Shown: positions 51,401 through 60,661, counted from the stretch's first letter. The stretch is 64,000 bases of DNA from Paenibacillus swuensis (GCF_001644605.1 NZ_CP011388.1:1597001-1661000); one strand, 5' to 3'. Translations and numbers: made by a program. The notes: a model not told the origin generated them from the sequence alone.

Positions 51401-53566
51401 GCCTCCGGCCAATTGCACCGAACCGATGGCGCCGGGCTGCACATGCGCGCTTTGAACGGCGGAAGCGGCGATTTTCTCCCCGTTAATCGCTCCGTTTGCC
51501 AGCGTTTCTGTCGTAATCGCGCCTGCGGACAGGTGAGCCGATGTAATCGCGCCCGCCTGTACATGGCCGCCGGTGATGGCGGAATGTCCGATCTTCTCTC
51601 CGGTAACCGAACTGTTCGCCAGCGCTTCCGCTGTTACCGCCCCGTTCGCCAGCTTTGATGCTTTCACGGCTCCGTCCGAGAGCTGCGCCTCACCGACTGC
51701 GCCAAGCTGCAGATTGGTGGAAGCTACGGCTCCTTCCGTAAGATGAAGTGAACCTACCGCACCTAAGGCGATCGATTCCGCGGTAACCGCTCCGGTCCCC
51801 AGATGTTCGGACTGAATTAACCCCTTGGTCAGCTTCTCCGTCGTCACTGAGCCGTCCGCCAGCTTAGCTGCCGTTACGGACCGTTCTGTAAGCTTGTCGG
51901 TGGATACGCATTCCTGAGCTAATTTGGAAGTTGTAATGCTATGATCCGAGACATGATGCGTCAATATGGATGAAGCGTTTAAATGAATTCCTTCAATGGC
52001 CGCAGGCGCAATTTTATCGGAAGTTACGCTTGATTCTTTTAGCAAGGCGTTCGTGATCGACTCCGGCCGGATATGCGGCGTAGCTACGATATGTTCACCC
52101 AAGTGCCGCGATTCCACCGTACTGTCCGCAAGATGCGGGCCTGCAAGAGAACCAGCTACGAGATGCTCGCCAAGTACGGAACCCGTTGCCAGCTTCTGTC
52201 CTGTCACCGCGCCGTCCGCAAGCTGAGAAGTACCGATCACTTCGTCCGCAAGCTTCAATGACGTAACCGCTCCATCGGCTAATTGCTCCGCGGTAACGGC
52301 ATAAGCTGCGATATGCGCAGTTTCAACAGCACCACGGGTCAGGTGGCGAGCTCCCACTTGCTCCGTTCCGATGTGCCGGTCCTGAACGGTGCCCTCCGCC
52401 ACATGTTCACTTTCAATCAGCCCGCCGATGAGATGATGGGGGCGAATGCTGCCGGGTGCCAGCTTATCCGCGGTCACCGCACTGTCGCGCAATTTATCTG
52501 TAAGGATGGCTCCGTCCGCGATTTTAGCGGCTTCCACCGCTTCATTCACAAGATGGACCGCTTGAATCGTTCCCGCGACAAGCTTCTCCGCGGTTACCGC
52601 GCCATTTTGGATTAACTCGGAAGTAATGATTAAATCGGATAAATGCTTGGCTTCAATGGAACCCTCCGCAATTTTCATCGCGTCGATTGTCCGGTCCGCC
52701 AACTTCTCGGAGGTTATGGAGTTTTCCTGCAACTTGTCGCCGGAGATGGAACGATCCTTAAGCTTATTCCCGGAAATTGAACCCATGGCCAGATGGTGTT
52801 CATCCACAGAGGATGAAGCCAGCTTCTGTCCTGTCACCGAACCGTCCGCCAATTTCCCGCCCGTAACGGCGTAATCAATCAGAGCGCCGGTACCCACACT
52901 GTCCGAACGAAGCTTATCGCCGCTGATGGTGTGCTCCGCTAATTTGCTGCCCGTGATCGTTCCATCCGCGACATCATCACCGTAAATAAACGGGACATTG
53001 CGCTCATCTTTCCGCTGGAGCAATACCGTCCCTTCGGAGACCGCTGCTGCCTCATCCGATTCCCTTTCATCTGTGAACTCTCCAGCTTCCTCCATGACGT
53101 AGGCTTCCACATCCGTAACTTGATCCGAATCCCTAAACAGTTCCTCAAAGGTGTCCGATGAAGATGGACCGTGTGCATCCCACACCGTTTCCATACCGGC
53201 CTCCAAATTTTCTATCCATTGCCTGACGGCACCGGAAGCCGCTGTTTCGGCATCGTCGGTGGTAGGCTCGTAGGCGAGGATGGTCTCCACTCCCAACTGC
53301 AGCCGTTCCCTTAGATCCCCATGCAACATGGATTGCTGCAACAGCTGTGCCAGCAGGTCGGGACGTATTTCGTCCAGACTCTGCGCAACTTCATTCTTCG
53401 GTCCCTCCGCAACAGAAATAGAGCGGATGCCCACTTCATTTTTGGGTGACCGCTCGATCTTCTTCACTTTAGCTTTATTCTGCATGACTTCATCAATCAT
53501 TTTTAGTTCATCTACTACAAAAGGCTGTTTAACCTTTTTCGATTTATTAGGACGCTTTTTATTCAT
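48419..53566 (-). CDS. giant decapeptide-repeat protein with lectin-like tail
   Basis: About 1,715 residues. A basic start (MNKKRPNKSKK) and an acidic linker (~1-190) lead into roughly 140 tandem decapeptides of the pattern [AS]-[VI]-x-x-x-[KH]-[LI]-x-x-G, predicted as a beta-helix or fibre, including a block of near-identical 40-residue repeats. The last ~90 residues are a beta domain (VDIMVTFDEAYTNNSYVLVA, ending LNWIAMGDGL) resembling the H-type lectin and tail domains called WIAG tails. No signal peptide or membrane helix. AAGGAG lies seven bases before ATG at 53566. A spore-surface fibre is the most likely role. Confidence 0.8.
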   Translation of the reverse strand: MNKKRPNKSKKVKQPFVVDELKMIDEVMQNKAKVKKIERSPKNEVGIRSISVAEGPKNEVAQSLDEIRPDLLAQLLQQSMLHGDLRERLQLGVETILAYEPTTDDAETAASGAVRQWIENLEAGMETVWDAHGPSSSDTFEELFRDSDQVTDVEAYVMEEAGEFTDERESDEAAAVSEGTVLLQRKDERNVPFIYGDDVADGTITGSKLAEHTISGDKLRSDSVGTGALIDYAVTGGKLADGSVTGQKLASSSVDEHHLAMGSISGNKLKDRSISGDKLQENSITSEKLADRTIDAMKIAEGSIEAKHLSDLIITSELIQNGAVTAEKLVAGTIQAVHLVNEAVEAAKIADGAILTDKLRDSAVTADKLAPGSIRPHHLIGGLIESEHVAEGTVQDRHIGTEQVGARHLTRGAVETAHIAAYAVTAEQLADGAVTSLKLADEVIGTSQLADGAVTGQKLATGSVLGEHLVAGSLAGPHLADSTVESRHLGEHIVATPHIRPESITNALLKESSVTSDKIAPAAIEGIHLNASSILTHHVSDHSITTSKLAQECVSTDKLTERSVTAAKLADGSVTTEKLTKGLIQSEHLGTGAVTAESIALGAVGSLHLTEGAVASTNLQLGAVGEAQLSDGAVKASKLANGAVTAEALANSSVTGEKIGHSAITGGHVQAGAITSAHLSAGAITTETLANGAINGEKIAASAVQSAHVQPGAIGSVQLAGGSVTNWVIADGAVGTSKIAQDAVLGKHIQPGTITSGHLIEDSVLPSHLAEGAVTERAVAGGSIYAKHMAEGTVGEKQLANAAVTSDKLAPRAVGSNQIVDYAVDTRHLNNEAVTSAKIANYAITEQQLASDAVNSRIIAQGSIEHRHIALAAVGSEQLQAEAVTEQTLAGGAVTGDKIAKETLESRHLKPEAVKGFHIQQGTIKSFHIETGAVRSQHLAEGSITGALLQDTVIQGRHLTDGVVTARYLAEEAIGSAALQAGSVSAVKIAPNAVQSAHIADEAVSARHVSADAVSEAALQAGAVSGAKLADGAVTAAHLADGAVKARHVAADAVSEAALQTGAVSGAKLADGAVTAAHLADGAVEARHVAADAVSEAALQAGAVSGAKLADGAVSAAHLADGAVEARHVAADAVSEAALQAGSVSGAKLAGGAVAAAHLADGAVEARHVAADAVSEAALQAGAVSGAKLADGAVTAAHLADGAVKARHVAADAVSEAALQAGAVSGAKLADGAVAAAHLADGAVKARHVAADAVSEAALQAGAVSGAKLADGAVAAAHLADGAVEARHVAADAVSEAALQAGAVSGAKLAGRAVAAAHLADGAVEARHVASDAVSEAALQAGAVSGEKLADGAVTGDKIALEALGSKHLQAELIQGFHLRKGAVFAYHLTPEAVQTEHIGEAAISGSKLQTGTIEAGHLTRESIQSDHIASGSIEARHFAEGAIEFPELGANSVGSVQIQSESVQSGHLGSGCVTNDKIAAGSVQFGHIANKAVGTLQLQERAVHVQHLSAGSVTAEKLAFGSVHAGHLAQEIIGNTHLQEGAVEGQHLAFGAVTAEKIAFESIQSSHIAEEAVGSAQITEAAVGSEHLQNECIEESHLADQAVTEGKLANRAVTADKLSFSTVRLPVNKRSSLQQYGLASFLFAGHEESVDIMVTFDEAYTNNSYVLVANSNAAAYQVCVINKTSTTATLQVVRTKFTPETSGVLNWIAMGDGL
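49502..50560. repeat. tandem 120-bp repeats inside the giant repeat gene
   Basis: About nine copies of a 120-bp unit, nearly identical, G+C-rich, encoding 40 residues (four decapeptides, e.g. ADAVSEAALQAGAVSG). Units differ by single bases such as AAG/GAG or Thr/Ala codons. The DNA outside this block encodes similar decapeptides but is not repeated at nucleotide level. Confidence 0.93.
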
Positions 53567-53689
53567 GTTGAAACTCCTTCCCAGACTCCTTGTTGGTATC
53601 AACATATGCAGGAATCCGGGCAAGAGTCACGAGAAACAGGTTATACACCCAAAAAATAGGCTGCCGACTCATTTCTCCGCAAGCACAAC

Positions 53690-54859
53690 TTATAAGTAAG
53701 CTCTGTACATCCGAAGCAGCCTCTCCGCTGTTCCTCTCCACGTAAAGTGCCTTTCCGCACGCACCTTACTGGCTTCACCCAACTGCCTGCGCAGCTCCGG
53801 ATCCCCTAACAGCCGCAACAACCGGTCGAGCATATCCGCCTGTATCCGGTCCGGTCGCACCAAGTAACCGGTCATGCCTTCCTCCACAATCTCACCCATG
53901 CCTCCGGATCGCGTAGCCACTACCGGTACACCCGCCGCCATGGCTTCAACATTGACCAAACCGAATGCTTCATTCCTGGATGAAGGGACGACTACGACAT
54001 CCGCGATTTGAAACCAGGCCTGCATTTGATCATAGGGGACAAAAGGAATAAATTTCACGTGACGGGAGAGACGGGCCGCCGCTTTAAACAATTTTCTGAC
54101 GTAGGCGGTAGTGCGATGACTTCCGTAAAAAGCGCTTCCTACAATGATCAGCAGTGTATCGGGCTCTCTACCTCTTAAAGTTGACAGAATAGGCAACAGA
54201 TGGTGAACACCTTTAATCGGAATTAAACGTCCCGCGTACAAAATAATTTTCCTGCCGGTTAACCCCAACTCCTCAAGTCTCTGCTGTCGCAATGCTTCTC
54301 CTTCGGGTGTCCACCGGCATATAAACTGAGTCTCATCCACTCCCAGATGGTTCACTTCCACCTTGGAATTGAGAATCGGGTAACGCCGAACGACATAATT
54401 TCTCAAAAAATAACTGTTCACGATAATCCGGTCCGCTTTCATCAAATGCTTCCGGAGCTCGGATGCGCCAATATGCGGTTTCGTTAAGTAAGTAATAGAA
54501 TGAAGAGATAACCATACCGGAATCGAAGGATGCCTCTTCTTAAAAAAAGTAACCGATCTCGGTCGATTTTCAATTTGAATCAGGTTGGGGGCCAATTCTG
54601 AAATTTTACGGCTTACCAGATGCAAGTATCGGTGTTTATCCCCGCCGGGATACCGAAAATACATCATTCCCTCTCGCATTTCGGCCACAGGCAAACCTGG
54701 CTCCGCTTTACCGAATATCCAGAGCGCCGCCTGACCGGTTAAGTAGTGAGTCACGTTCTCCACCACACGTTCCACGGAGCTGCTGCGGGGCGAAGGCACC
54801 GGGAACGTTCCCGGCGTCACTACGGCTACCTTCGGTATGCATCCTTCCGCGATCCCCAT
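53690..54859 (-). CDS. GT4 glycosyltransferase, CotSA-like
   Basis: 389 residues, GT-B: VAVVTPGTFPVPSPRSSSVERVVENV, LSLHSITYLTKPHI, IILYAGRLIPIKGVHHLL and SSRNEAFGLVNVEAMAAGVPVVATRSGGMGEI as the nucleotide-sugar site (E-x7-E). CotSA is the coat-associated GT4 of Bacillus; the match is at the family level. AGGAGGGCG precedes the ATG. It lies just upstream of the giant repeat gene, and divergent from the YheC/D gene. Confidence 0.87.
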   Translation of the reverse strand: MGIAEGCIPKVAVVTPGTFPVPSPRSSSVERVVENVTHYLTGQAALWIFGKAEPGLPVAEMREGMMYFRYPGGDKHRYLHLVSRKISELAPNLIQIENRPRSVTFFKKRHPSIPVWLSLHSITYLTKPHIGASELRKHLMKADRIIVNSYFLRNYVVRRYPILNSKVEVNHLGVDETQFICRWTPEGEALRQQRLEELGLTGRKIILYAGRLIPIKGVHHLLPILSTLRGREPDTLLIIVGSAFYGSHRTTAYVRKLFKAAARLSRHVKFIPFVPYDQMQAWFQIADVVVVPSSRNEAFGLVNVEAMAAGVPVVATRSGGMGEIVEEGMTGYLVRPDRIQADMLDRLLRLLGDPELRRQLGEASKVRAERHFTWRGTAERLLRMYRAYL

Positions 54860-55033
54860 GAGACGCCCTCCTGTCAATGTTGCTATTTAGTAATAGCATA
54901 TGGAACTGCTTCCCGTTGTTGAGAAAAATAGACGAACACATACCACTCTCGTCCATTCCGTTTCCATTCCGCTTTCATACAGTGAACAAGAGCGTAGAAA
55001 GCAAATCTGAAACGTTGGGGGTGGAATTTCATT

Positions 55034-56191
55034 TTGGAACAAGAGATGATCGGCATATTGGTGAATGCTTCCTTGTATAAGGGCATCCCCCGCGGCCGAA
55101 CCGGGCATGAAATTCTTTCCTTCTATGAAGAGGGGGGGAAGCAAGCCGGCTTGACACCGGTATTTCTGTGCTTGGAGTATAACCGGGGTATCGGTTCTGA
55201 CGGGGTTTGGAACGGCTATGTAAGATGCGGGGATCGTTATGTGAAGACCAGGGTGCCTCTTCCGAAAGTCATTCATAATCGCGCGATGTATTTCCGGCGG
55301 GGCTATCAACAACGTATGGCGGCTTTGGCTGCTCAGGGCACAACCGTATACAATGCTTGCAATCGTTATGGCAAAATGGTGATTCACGAGCTGCTCCTGA
55401 CCGATGATCAGCTGCGTCCCCATCTCCCGGTTAGCATGACGGCTACCGTGGCCCATCTGAGAACCATGATGGCGGCTAATGATACGCTCATCATAAAGCC
55501 CGTCAGCGCCAGCGTTGGCCGCGGTGTGATGAAGCTGGCGCGTTCATCCAAAGACTGGGTGCTGACTTATCCGTCCATCCGTCAGCGAAACGGCACCCGG
55601 ACCGTCCGCTTCCGGCGCGCGCTCCCGCAAGTATTGCGCACCCGGATCCGGCAGGAAGCTTATCTGGTACAGCAATGTATCCCGTTGGCGCTCTATCAGG
55701 GAAGACCCTTCGATCTCCGGGTTTCGGTTCAACGAGACGGCACGGGTATATGGCAGGTCACAGGGATCGTCGGGAAAGTGGCGGCAAAGCGCCGGTTCGT
55801 AACGAATGTGGCGCGGGGCGGAAGTGTGGAGACGTTGGACACCTTATTGTCAGGCTATCCCATGCTGCGTCCTGAGCAAGTGAGTGCGGCCGTCCACGCC
55901 CTCGGACTGCGTGTTGCTGAGAAATTAAGCGCGCATCTCCCGCATCTGGCCGATATTGGTTTGGATATCGGTATAACCGCGGACGGATTTCCGATGTTCA
56001 TTGAATGCAACGGCCGCGATCAGCGTTACAGCTTCGGCGAGGGCCGGATGACGGAAACCTGGAAGAGGACTTATATCAATCCGATGGCGTATGGGCGATT
56101 CTTGCTGAACCAAATGAAGCATAGTGGATGCCTATCTTTAAATGGCACCGGCAAGAGCACAGACAACTATTTTGCTCCTCACATAGAATAG
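55034..56191 (+). CDS. YheC/YheD-family spore-coat-associated ATP-grasp protein
   Basis: 385 residues. N-terminal IGILVNASLYKGIPRGRTGHEIL, middle segment LIIKPVSASVGRGVMKLAR and the end DIGLDIGITADGFPMFIECNGRDQRYSF are typical of the YheC/YheD family, with an ATP-grasp ligase-like fold. Members are found in the coat of Bacillus spores; the ligase activity is not known. Start is TTG at 55034; a weaker ATG at 55046 in frame. It is divergent from the CotSA-like gene and near the island end, so it belongs with the spore-surface genes. Confidence 0.88.
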   Translation: MEQEMIGILVNASLYKGIPRGRTGHEILSFYEEGGKQAGLTPVFLCLEYNRGIGSDGVWNGYVRCGDRYVKTRVPLPKVIHNRAMYFRRGYQQRMAALAAQGTTVYNACNRYGKMVIHELLLTDDQLRPHLPVSMTATVAHLRTMMAANDTLIIKPVSASVGRGVMKLARSSKDWVLTYPSIRQRNGTRTVRFRRALPQVLRTRIRQEAYLVQQCIPLALYQGRPFDLRVSVQRDGTGIWQVTGIVGKVAAKRRFVTNVARGGSVETLDTLLSGYPMLRPEQVSAAVHALGLRVAEKLSAHLPHLADIGLDIGITADGFPMFIECNGRDQRYSFGEGRMTETWKRTYINPMAYGRFLLNQMKHSGCLSLNGTGKSTDNYFAPHIE

Positions 56192-56221
56192 TGTAGTTGC
56201 AACGAAAGGAGGCAGGCGATC

Positions 56222-56317
56222 ATGGGTGGAACTGGAGTTGGTGGTTACTCTTCTGCTGGCGTAGTCCTTGTTCTTTTCATACTGCTTGTAATTATCTCCC
56301 GCACGTTCTTGTACTAA
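56222..56317 (+). CDS. YjcZ-like small hydrophobic sporulation protein
   Basis: 31 residues: Gly/Tyr/Ser-rich start (MGGTGVGGYSSAG) followed by a single membrane helix (VVLVLFILLVIIS) and RTFLY at the end. This is the composition of the YjcZ/YuzJ-type mini-proteins abundant in spore formers. GAAAGGAGGCAGGCG precedes the ATG, ideal ribosome site. It ends just before a terminator. It is too short for standard ORF calling but the ribosome site and pattern are convincing. Confidence 0.82.
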   Translation: MGGTGVGGYSSAGVVLVLFILLVIISRTFLY

Positions 56318-56332
56318 TTGCGGACTCAAGCA

Positions 56333-56366
56333 GCCGTCATCCCTTATGGGGATGGCGGTTTTTCTA
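56333..56366 (+). terminator. terminator of the yjcZ-like gene
   Basis: GCCGTCATCCC pairs with GGGGATGGCGG around a TTAT loop, followed by TTTTTC on the plus strand. Confidence 0.88.
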
Positions 56367-56475
56367 TGTGTTTTTGGACCGCAACGTTTGGAACCTCATG
56401 GGAATGTACATAACTTATAGCGTATACCTAAACAGGTCAACCAATATGAATTTCATGAATGGAGAGATTGTACCC

Positions 56476-57036
56476 ATGAGCAGAACACAAGCAACAGCAT
56501 TATCAGTCGTATGCGTCGTAAGCATCATCTTGTTATCCGCTTGCGGATTGAAATCAGCTTCCGTCAGTTCCGAAATTCCCGCGGCCTCCCCCGTTGAAGT
56601 CAAGCTGATCGATACCACGGGCAAACCGGCAGGAACAGCTATGTTAAAGCAACAGGCCAATGGCGTCCTGGTCCATATCCAGGCAACGGGACTAACGAAA
56701 GGCAAGCATGGATTTCACTTCCACGAGGCGGGGAAATGTGAAGCGCCTACTTTTAAGAGTGCGGGCGAACATTTCAACCCGACGCAGAAAGAACATGGCT
56801 TCAATAATCCGAAGGGCTTCCACGGCGGGGATCTTCCGAATCTTGTGGCAGATGCCAAAGGACAAGCGACAGCCGAAATCTTCGTGGATTATGTAACGCT
56901 TGCGGAAGGCAAACCCAACAGCTTGCTTAAAGAAGGCGGAACTTCGATCATCATTCATACCGGCGAAGATGATTATGTGACGAATCCCGCAGGCAATTCC
57001 GGGGATCGCGCATTATGCGGTGTCATCTCCAAGTAA
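56476..57036 (+). CDS. sodC: Cu/Zn superoxide dismutase lipoprotein
   Basis: 186 residues. A lipoprotein signal (ATALSVVCVVSIILLSAC, cysteine near residue 24) leads into a SOD domain with the Cu/Zn ligands: HFH in KHGFHFHEAGKC, His in NPTQKEHGF, His in FHGGDLPNL and His in IIIHTGEDDY, the catalytic Arg and Cys in GDRALCGVI. It is similar to YojM in Bacillus. It would protect the outer face of the membrane from superoxide. ATG at 56476 has GGAGAG nine bases upstream; the longer in-frame extension covers the yjcZ-like gene and a terminator and is not used. Confidence 0.93.
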   Translation: MSRTQATALSVVCVVSIILLSACGLKSASVSSEIPAASPVEVKLIDTTGKPAGTAMLKQQANGVLVHIQATGLTKGKHGFHFHEAGKCEAPTFKSAGEHFNPTQKEHGFNNPKGFHGGDLPNLVADAKGQATAEIFVDYVTLAEGKPNSLLKEGGTSIIIHTGEDDYVTNPAGNSGDRALCGVISK

Positions 57037-57050
57037 GGAAACGAATGCCG

Positions 57051-57085
57051 AAAAAACCTGATCTGTTGTCAGATCAGGTTTTTTG
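57051..57085. terminator. bidirectional terminator
   Basis: Perfect 11-bp arms AACCTGATCTG / CAGATCAGGTT with a four-base loop, flanked by an A-tract on the left and T-tract on the right. Ends both the sodC gene and the convergent membrane-protein gene. Confidence 0.92.
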
Positions 57086-57388
57086 CGCGCTTTGTACGGC
57101 GGCGCGCAACATCAAATGCATGGCGTAAACGCCGAGATACGCGCCGGAGCTCAGGAATAGCGGGTTATCCAGAATGTCATGCACCGTTGTCATAAAGACG
57201 GTATGACTGCTAATGACCTCTTGCAGCATTAGTGCGGCAAGAACGCCGAAGACATAAGCGGATACCGCCGCGAAACCATGAAACGCCGTTCGCCACATAC
57301 GGCTTCGTAAGCTTAGCCACAACATCCCCAAGGGTGCCAGGAATGCGCCTGTAATAATAGCTGCCTTCATCCATAACATATCCATCAC
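57074..57388 (-). CDS. small integral membrane protein of unknown function
   Basis: 104 residues with three hydrophobic helices (about 8-27, 37-57 and 78-97); the loop between the second and third contains HTVFMTTVHDIL. I do not recognise a family. Tail ends within the shared terminator. It lies downstream of the chemoreceptor gene's end on the opposite side, with ~50 bp between. Confidence 0.7.
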   Translation of the reverse strand: MMDMLWMKAAIITGAFLAPLGMLWLSLRSRMWRTAFHGFAAVSAYVFGVLAALMLQEVISSHTVFMTTVHDILDNPLFLSSGAYLGVYAMHLMLRAAVQSAQKT

Positions 57389-57440
57389 CTCATAATAGAA
57401 AGCTTGGACATCCTGTATTCATTACATACTTAGGAATGAA

Positions 57441-59600
57441 CTATAGTTTAAACTGTTGTACCGCTTGCTGCATCTGACCGGCCGAGTCACTGAGCGATTC
57501 AGCCGATGCGGCGATTTCCTCCAGGGAGGCGGTTTGATCTTCCGCACCCGCGGAAACCTGGCGGAATTGCTGGTCCGTCTGTCTGCAGATATCGACGATC
57601 CCGTCCATTGTGGCCGTCACTTGTTGAGTTCCCGCAGACAGTTCTTCCGTAGCGGCTGAAACATCGGTAATTTGATCCGCCACATGGTCGACCTTGATTT
57701 GGATCCGGTCGAACACCTCGCCCGTTTCCGTAATCAGATCCATCCCCCGTCGCACATCCTTCATGCCCAGCTGCATGGAACCGACCGCCTCGTCTGTAGC
57801 TTTCACCATATGATCCATGAGCGCATGGATTTGACTGGCGGAACGTTTGGATTGATCGGCCAGTTTGCTTACTTCGCCGGCTACGACGGCAAACCCGCGG
57901 CCATGTTCGCCCGCGCGCGCCGCCTCAATGGAAGCATTCAGCGCGAGAAGCTGTGTCTGCTTGGAGATATCGGTAATGATATGAACGATTTTACTTACTT
58001 CCTTGGATCTCTTACCCAAATCCAACACGAGCTCCGCTGATTTACCTACAGTATCCTGAATCGAGGTCATTTGCTGCACAGCACTTTGCACGGCATGATA
58101 GCCTTTCTGCGCTTCCTGCGACCCCTCAGCCGCCGCTTCAGACACCGTTGCAGACGTTTCAGCAATACGCTGAATGCCTGTTGCCATCTCGGAGAGGGCG
58201 ATGGCATTTTCACGCGAAGCTTCCATCTGGGCATGGGCTCCCGCCGCCGCCTCTCGGATCGCTCCGGTAATCTGCTCTGTTGTCGCGGCGGCAGCCTGGC
58301 AGGTAGCCGTCAGCTGCTGGGAGGATGCGGCTACATGCTCGGCCGTATCTTTATTCATGCGGATCATCTCGCCGAACGAGTCGATCATCCGGTTAAAGCC
58401 TTCGCTCACATCGGCGAATTCATCCTTCGTAACAACAGGCATCCGAACCTGAAGATTGCCGACCGCCAACGCGGATGCGGTACCGGAGAGAGCCCGCACC
58501 ACACGCATAACCGAGATGTAGAATGCCGTAAACAGGTAGAACGCCACCAGTAAAATAACAATAACCGAAGCGATCAGACCATTACGCTTCATTACAAGAC
58601 CGGCGTTTCGATCATTCAACAGTTTCTCGAACTCCGTAAGGCTGGCATTGGATAATTCAGAAGAAGCGGTAATCGCGGAAGCGGCAATGCCCTCGAATTG
58701 CTCGGGGCTGATTTTCACGCCGCCCATGGCCAGGATTTTGAAATCCAACGTATCCAGGAAAACTTTAATGGATTGTATGTACTTTTGACCGCTTGCGCTT
58801 AAGACTTTATTCAGCTCCGGATTAGCCTCGTAGCTCTGTTGCAGGTACAATCGAATTTCATGATTCATGTCTTCGATTTGGGTCCTTAGCAGCATGAGCT
58901 CGGTCCTGTCTCTGACACTGAGTTGGCCGCCTGCAGCCACCGCTTCTTTACCGTGAATCTTTACTTGCTCCAGATGTTCCATAAACGGCGGCAATTGACC
59001 TATGGTTAGTTGCATTAATGAAAAAGAATCCGCATCCGGATCACGATTTAATCCTGAAGCGTTCTGAGCAATCGATAACAGCGCCAATAATTTCTGGGAT
59101 AAGCTTGTATGACGCGTATCCATTTCCTGCAGTGCCACTTGATCCACATTCACTTTTCCGGTATTCTGCAGAACGACATTCCATTCCACGGGAACTTTCT
59201 TCCAAGCCTCCGTTGTTCCGAAAGAAGCGCCGTAACGCTCGTCCAACTTGGCCTGATCCTTCATTCGTTTGGAAACGGATTCTTCCACCTTCAGCATATC
59301 TTGTCTTGCTTTAGCGTCTCCTTCAAGCGCGGGACCGGTTAATTCGCGATGGGTGCGAAGATCTGCCAGCAATTCCAGCAAACCTGTGGAGTAGCGTAGT
59401 CCCTCCCTCTCCTTCTTGGTGAACTGAAGCGTGTTGCCGATTTCAGTGGAGAACAGGAATAACATGTACGCGATCGGGATGAGGAATACCAGAGAGATGA
59501 GGATAAACTTGCGCGCGTAACGCATTTTGTTCATCAGTCGGACAGAGGGCTCAAAAACTTTAAGCGAAGTTTCTTTAAATTGGGACGGATTGCGCATCAT
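57441..59600 (-). CDS. methyl-accepting chemotaxis protein
   Basis: 719 residues. First membrane helix at about 32-52, a helical ligand-binding part (~55-340), second helix (~345-368), HAMP ([20 protein letters not shown]), then the long signalling coiled coil with the hairpin tip ELSKQTQLL-type segment [20 protein letters not shown] and methylation-type EEIAAS repeats near the end. It would signal to CheA from the membrane. ATG at 59600 has AAGGTGG seven bases upstream; an in-frame GTG at 59624 is less well placed. No other chemotaxis genes adjoin. Confidence 0.94.
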   Translation of the reverse strand: MMRNPSQFKETSLKVFEPSVRLMNKMRYARKFILISLVFLIPIAYMLFLFSTEIGNTLQFTKKEREGLRYSTGLLELLADLRTHRELTGPALEGDAKARQDMLKVEESVSKRMKDQAKLDERYGASFGTTEAWKKVPVEWNVVLQNTGKVNVDQVALQEMDTRHTSLSQKLLALLSIAQNASGLNRDPDADSFSLMQLTIGQLPPFMEHLEQVKIHGKEAVAAGGQLSVRDRTELMLLRTQIEDMNHEIRLYLQQSYEANPELNKVLSASGQKYIQSIKVFLDTLDFKILAMGGVKISPEQFEGIAASAITASSELSNASLTEFEKLLNDRNAGLVMKRNGLIASVIVILLVAFYLFTAFYISVMRVVRALSGTASALAVGNLQVRMPVVTKDEFADVSEGFNRMIDSFGEMIRMNKDTAEHVAASSQQLTATCQAAAATTEQITGAIREAAAGAHAQMEASRENAIALSEMATGIQRIAETSATVSEAAAEGSQEAQKGYHAVQSAVQQMTSIQDTVGKSAELVLDLGKRSKEVSKIVHIITDISKQTQLLALNASIEAARAGEHGRGFAVVAGEVSKLADQSKRSASQIHALMDHMVKATDEAVGSMQLGMKDVRRGMDLITETGEVFDRIQIKVDHVADQITDVSAATEELSAGTQQVTATMDGIVDICRQTDQQFRQVSAGAEDQTASLEEIAASAESLSDSAGQMQQAVQQFKL

Positions 59601-59788
59601 GTAATTTCCACCTTTTGCATTCACTATTTGTTTACATTTATATTAAGGTAGAAACAGGGTTTTCGGCAATGAAAATGTTACAAAATATGACACGAAAATC
59701 GACAAAATTTTCATTATCTCACACCAAGCTAAATCCATAAGCAGAGAAATATTTTATCATTGAGAGAAAGAAACGGCCTAAACCTTGT

Positions 59789-60661
59789 TCAGGCTTCGTT
59801 CCACATTCTCTTTAAGTTATCCATGCCGATACGCGAACCCGTGAAAGAATCTTCAATTCCTTCAAACTCCACGGTAACGTATCCGTCATAGCCCGCGTCT
59901 TTTACAATTTTCACGAGACGGGGGATGTTCAGATCCCCTTGTCCCAGTATAGCGCCCCGCAAGTAATTTCCATGAGTGCTTTGAAACCAAGGTCCCTCGC
60001 CGGGCGGTTGGTCATAAGGACGGATATAGAAATCTTTGAAATGAACCACGGAAGCCAGAGAAATGTTGTTCATCACGCCCACCCAGGGTTGCTCATCCAC
60101 GCACAGGAAGTTGCCTACATCCAGCGTGGTTCTGAAATTCGCGCGATCCACCTCTTCAACCACCCGCCGGACCCTGTCGCTCGCCTGCACACAGAATCCG
60201 TGATTTTCAATACTTGTCGTAATGCCGAACGTCGCCGCGTAATCGGCAATGCATCTGCTTCCTTCCACGAGCTCAGGCAGCACACGTTCAAAATAACCGA
60301 TCGAAATTTCCCCCGGCTCCTTACTGAATCCCGTTACATCATGCCGTACATAGGGTATTCTCAGCCGAGCCGCAAGATCCACATGCTTCTTTACGCGTTC
60401 AACTTCTTCCTCAAAAGCCGCTCTAGTCGATTGTACGAAGTTGGCCGAAATACAATAGTTAGAAAGCTCGATTCCGGCTTCATCGGCGCGGATGCGCAGT
60501 TGATCGGCAAGCTGCGGATCATCCAAGAGCGAGTAACCGAGGGGCGCCAATTCCAGGTGTTCTCCGCCGTGTTCCTTAATCCATTGCGGCAAGTCGAGTA
60601 TTGATAGGGTCCCTTCTTCCAACAACCTGACCACACTGTATGAGCTTAATCCAACCTTCAT
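59789..60661 (-). CDS. sugar phosphate isomerase/epimerase-like protein
   Basis: 290 residues, xylose-isomerase-like TIM barrel: VGLSSYSVVRLLEEG at the start, EHLELAPLGYSLL, LRIPYVRHDVTGF, ITTSIENHGFC (metal-site Glu), FRTTLDVGNFLCVDEQP (Asp) and VVHFKDFYIRP (His). These are the metal ligands of the family. Substrate unknown; often inositol or sugar catabolism. ATG at 60661 has GGAGG eight bases upstream. Stands alone. Confidence 0.88.
   Translation of the reverse strand: MKVGLSSYSVVRLLEEGTLSILDLPQWIKEHGGEHLELAPLGYSLLDDPQLADQLRIRADEAGIELSNYCISANFVQSTRAAFEEEVERVKKHVDLAARLRIPYVRHDVTGFSKEPGEISIGYFERVLPELVEGSRCIADYAATFGITTSIENHGFCVQASDRVRRVVEEVDRANFRTTLDVGNFLCVDEQPWVGVMNNISLASVVHFKDFYIRPYDQPPGEGPWFQSTHGNYLRGAILGQGDLNIPRLVKIVKDAGYDGYVTVEFEGIEDSFTGSRIGMDNLKRMWNEA

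Noticed and set aside
48419-53566. Phage tail-fibre origin of the giant repeat gene
   Set aside because: The lectin-like tail resembles phage fibre tips, but there is no other phage gene; the neighbours are all glycosyltransferases and spore-surface genes.
56197-57036. 279-codon reading frame from before sodC
   Set aside because: It runs through the yjcZ-like gene and its terminator in another frame; sodC clearly starts at 56476 with its lipoprotein signal.
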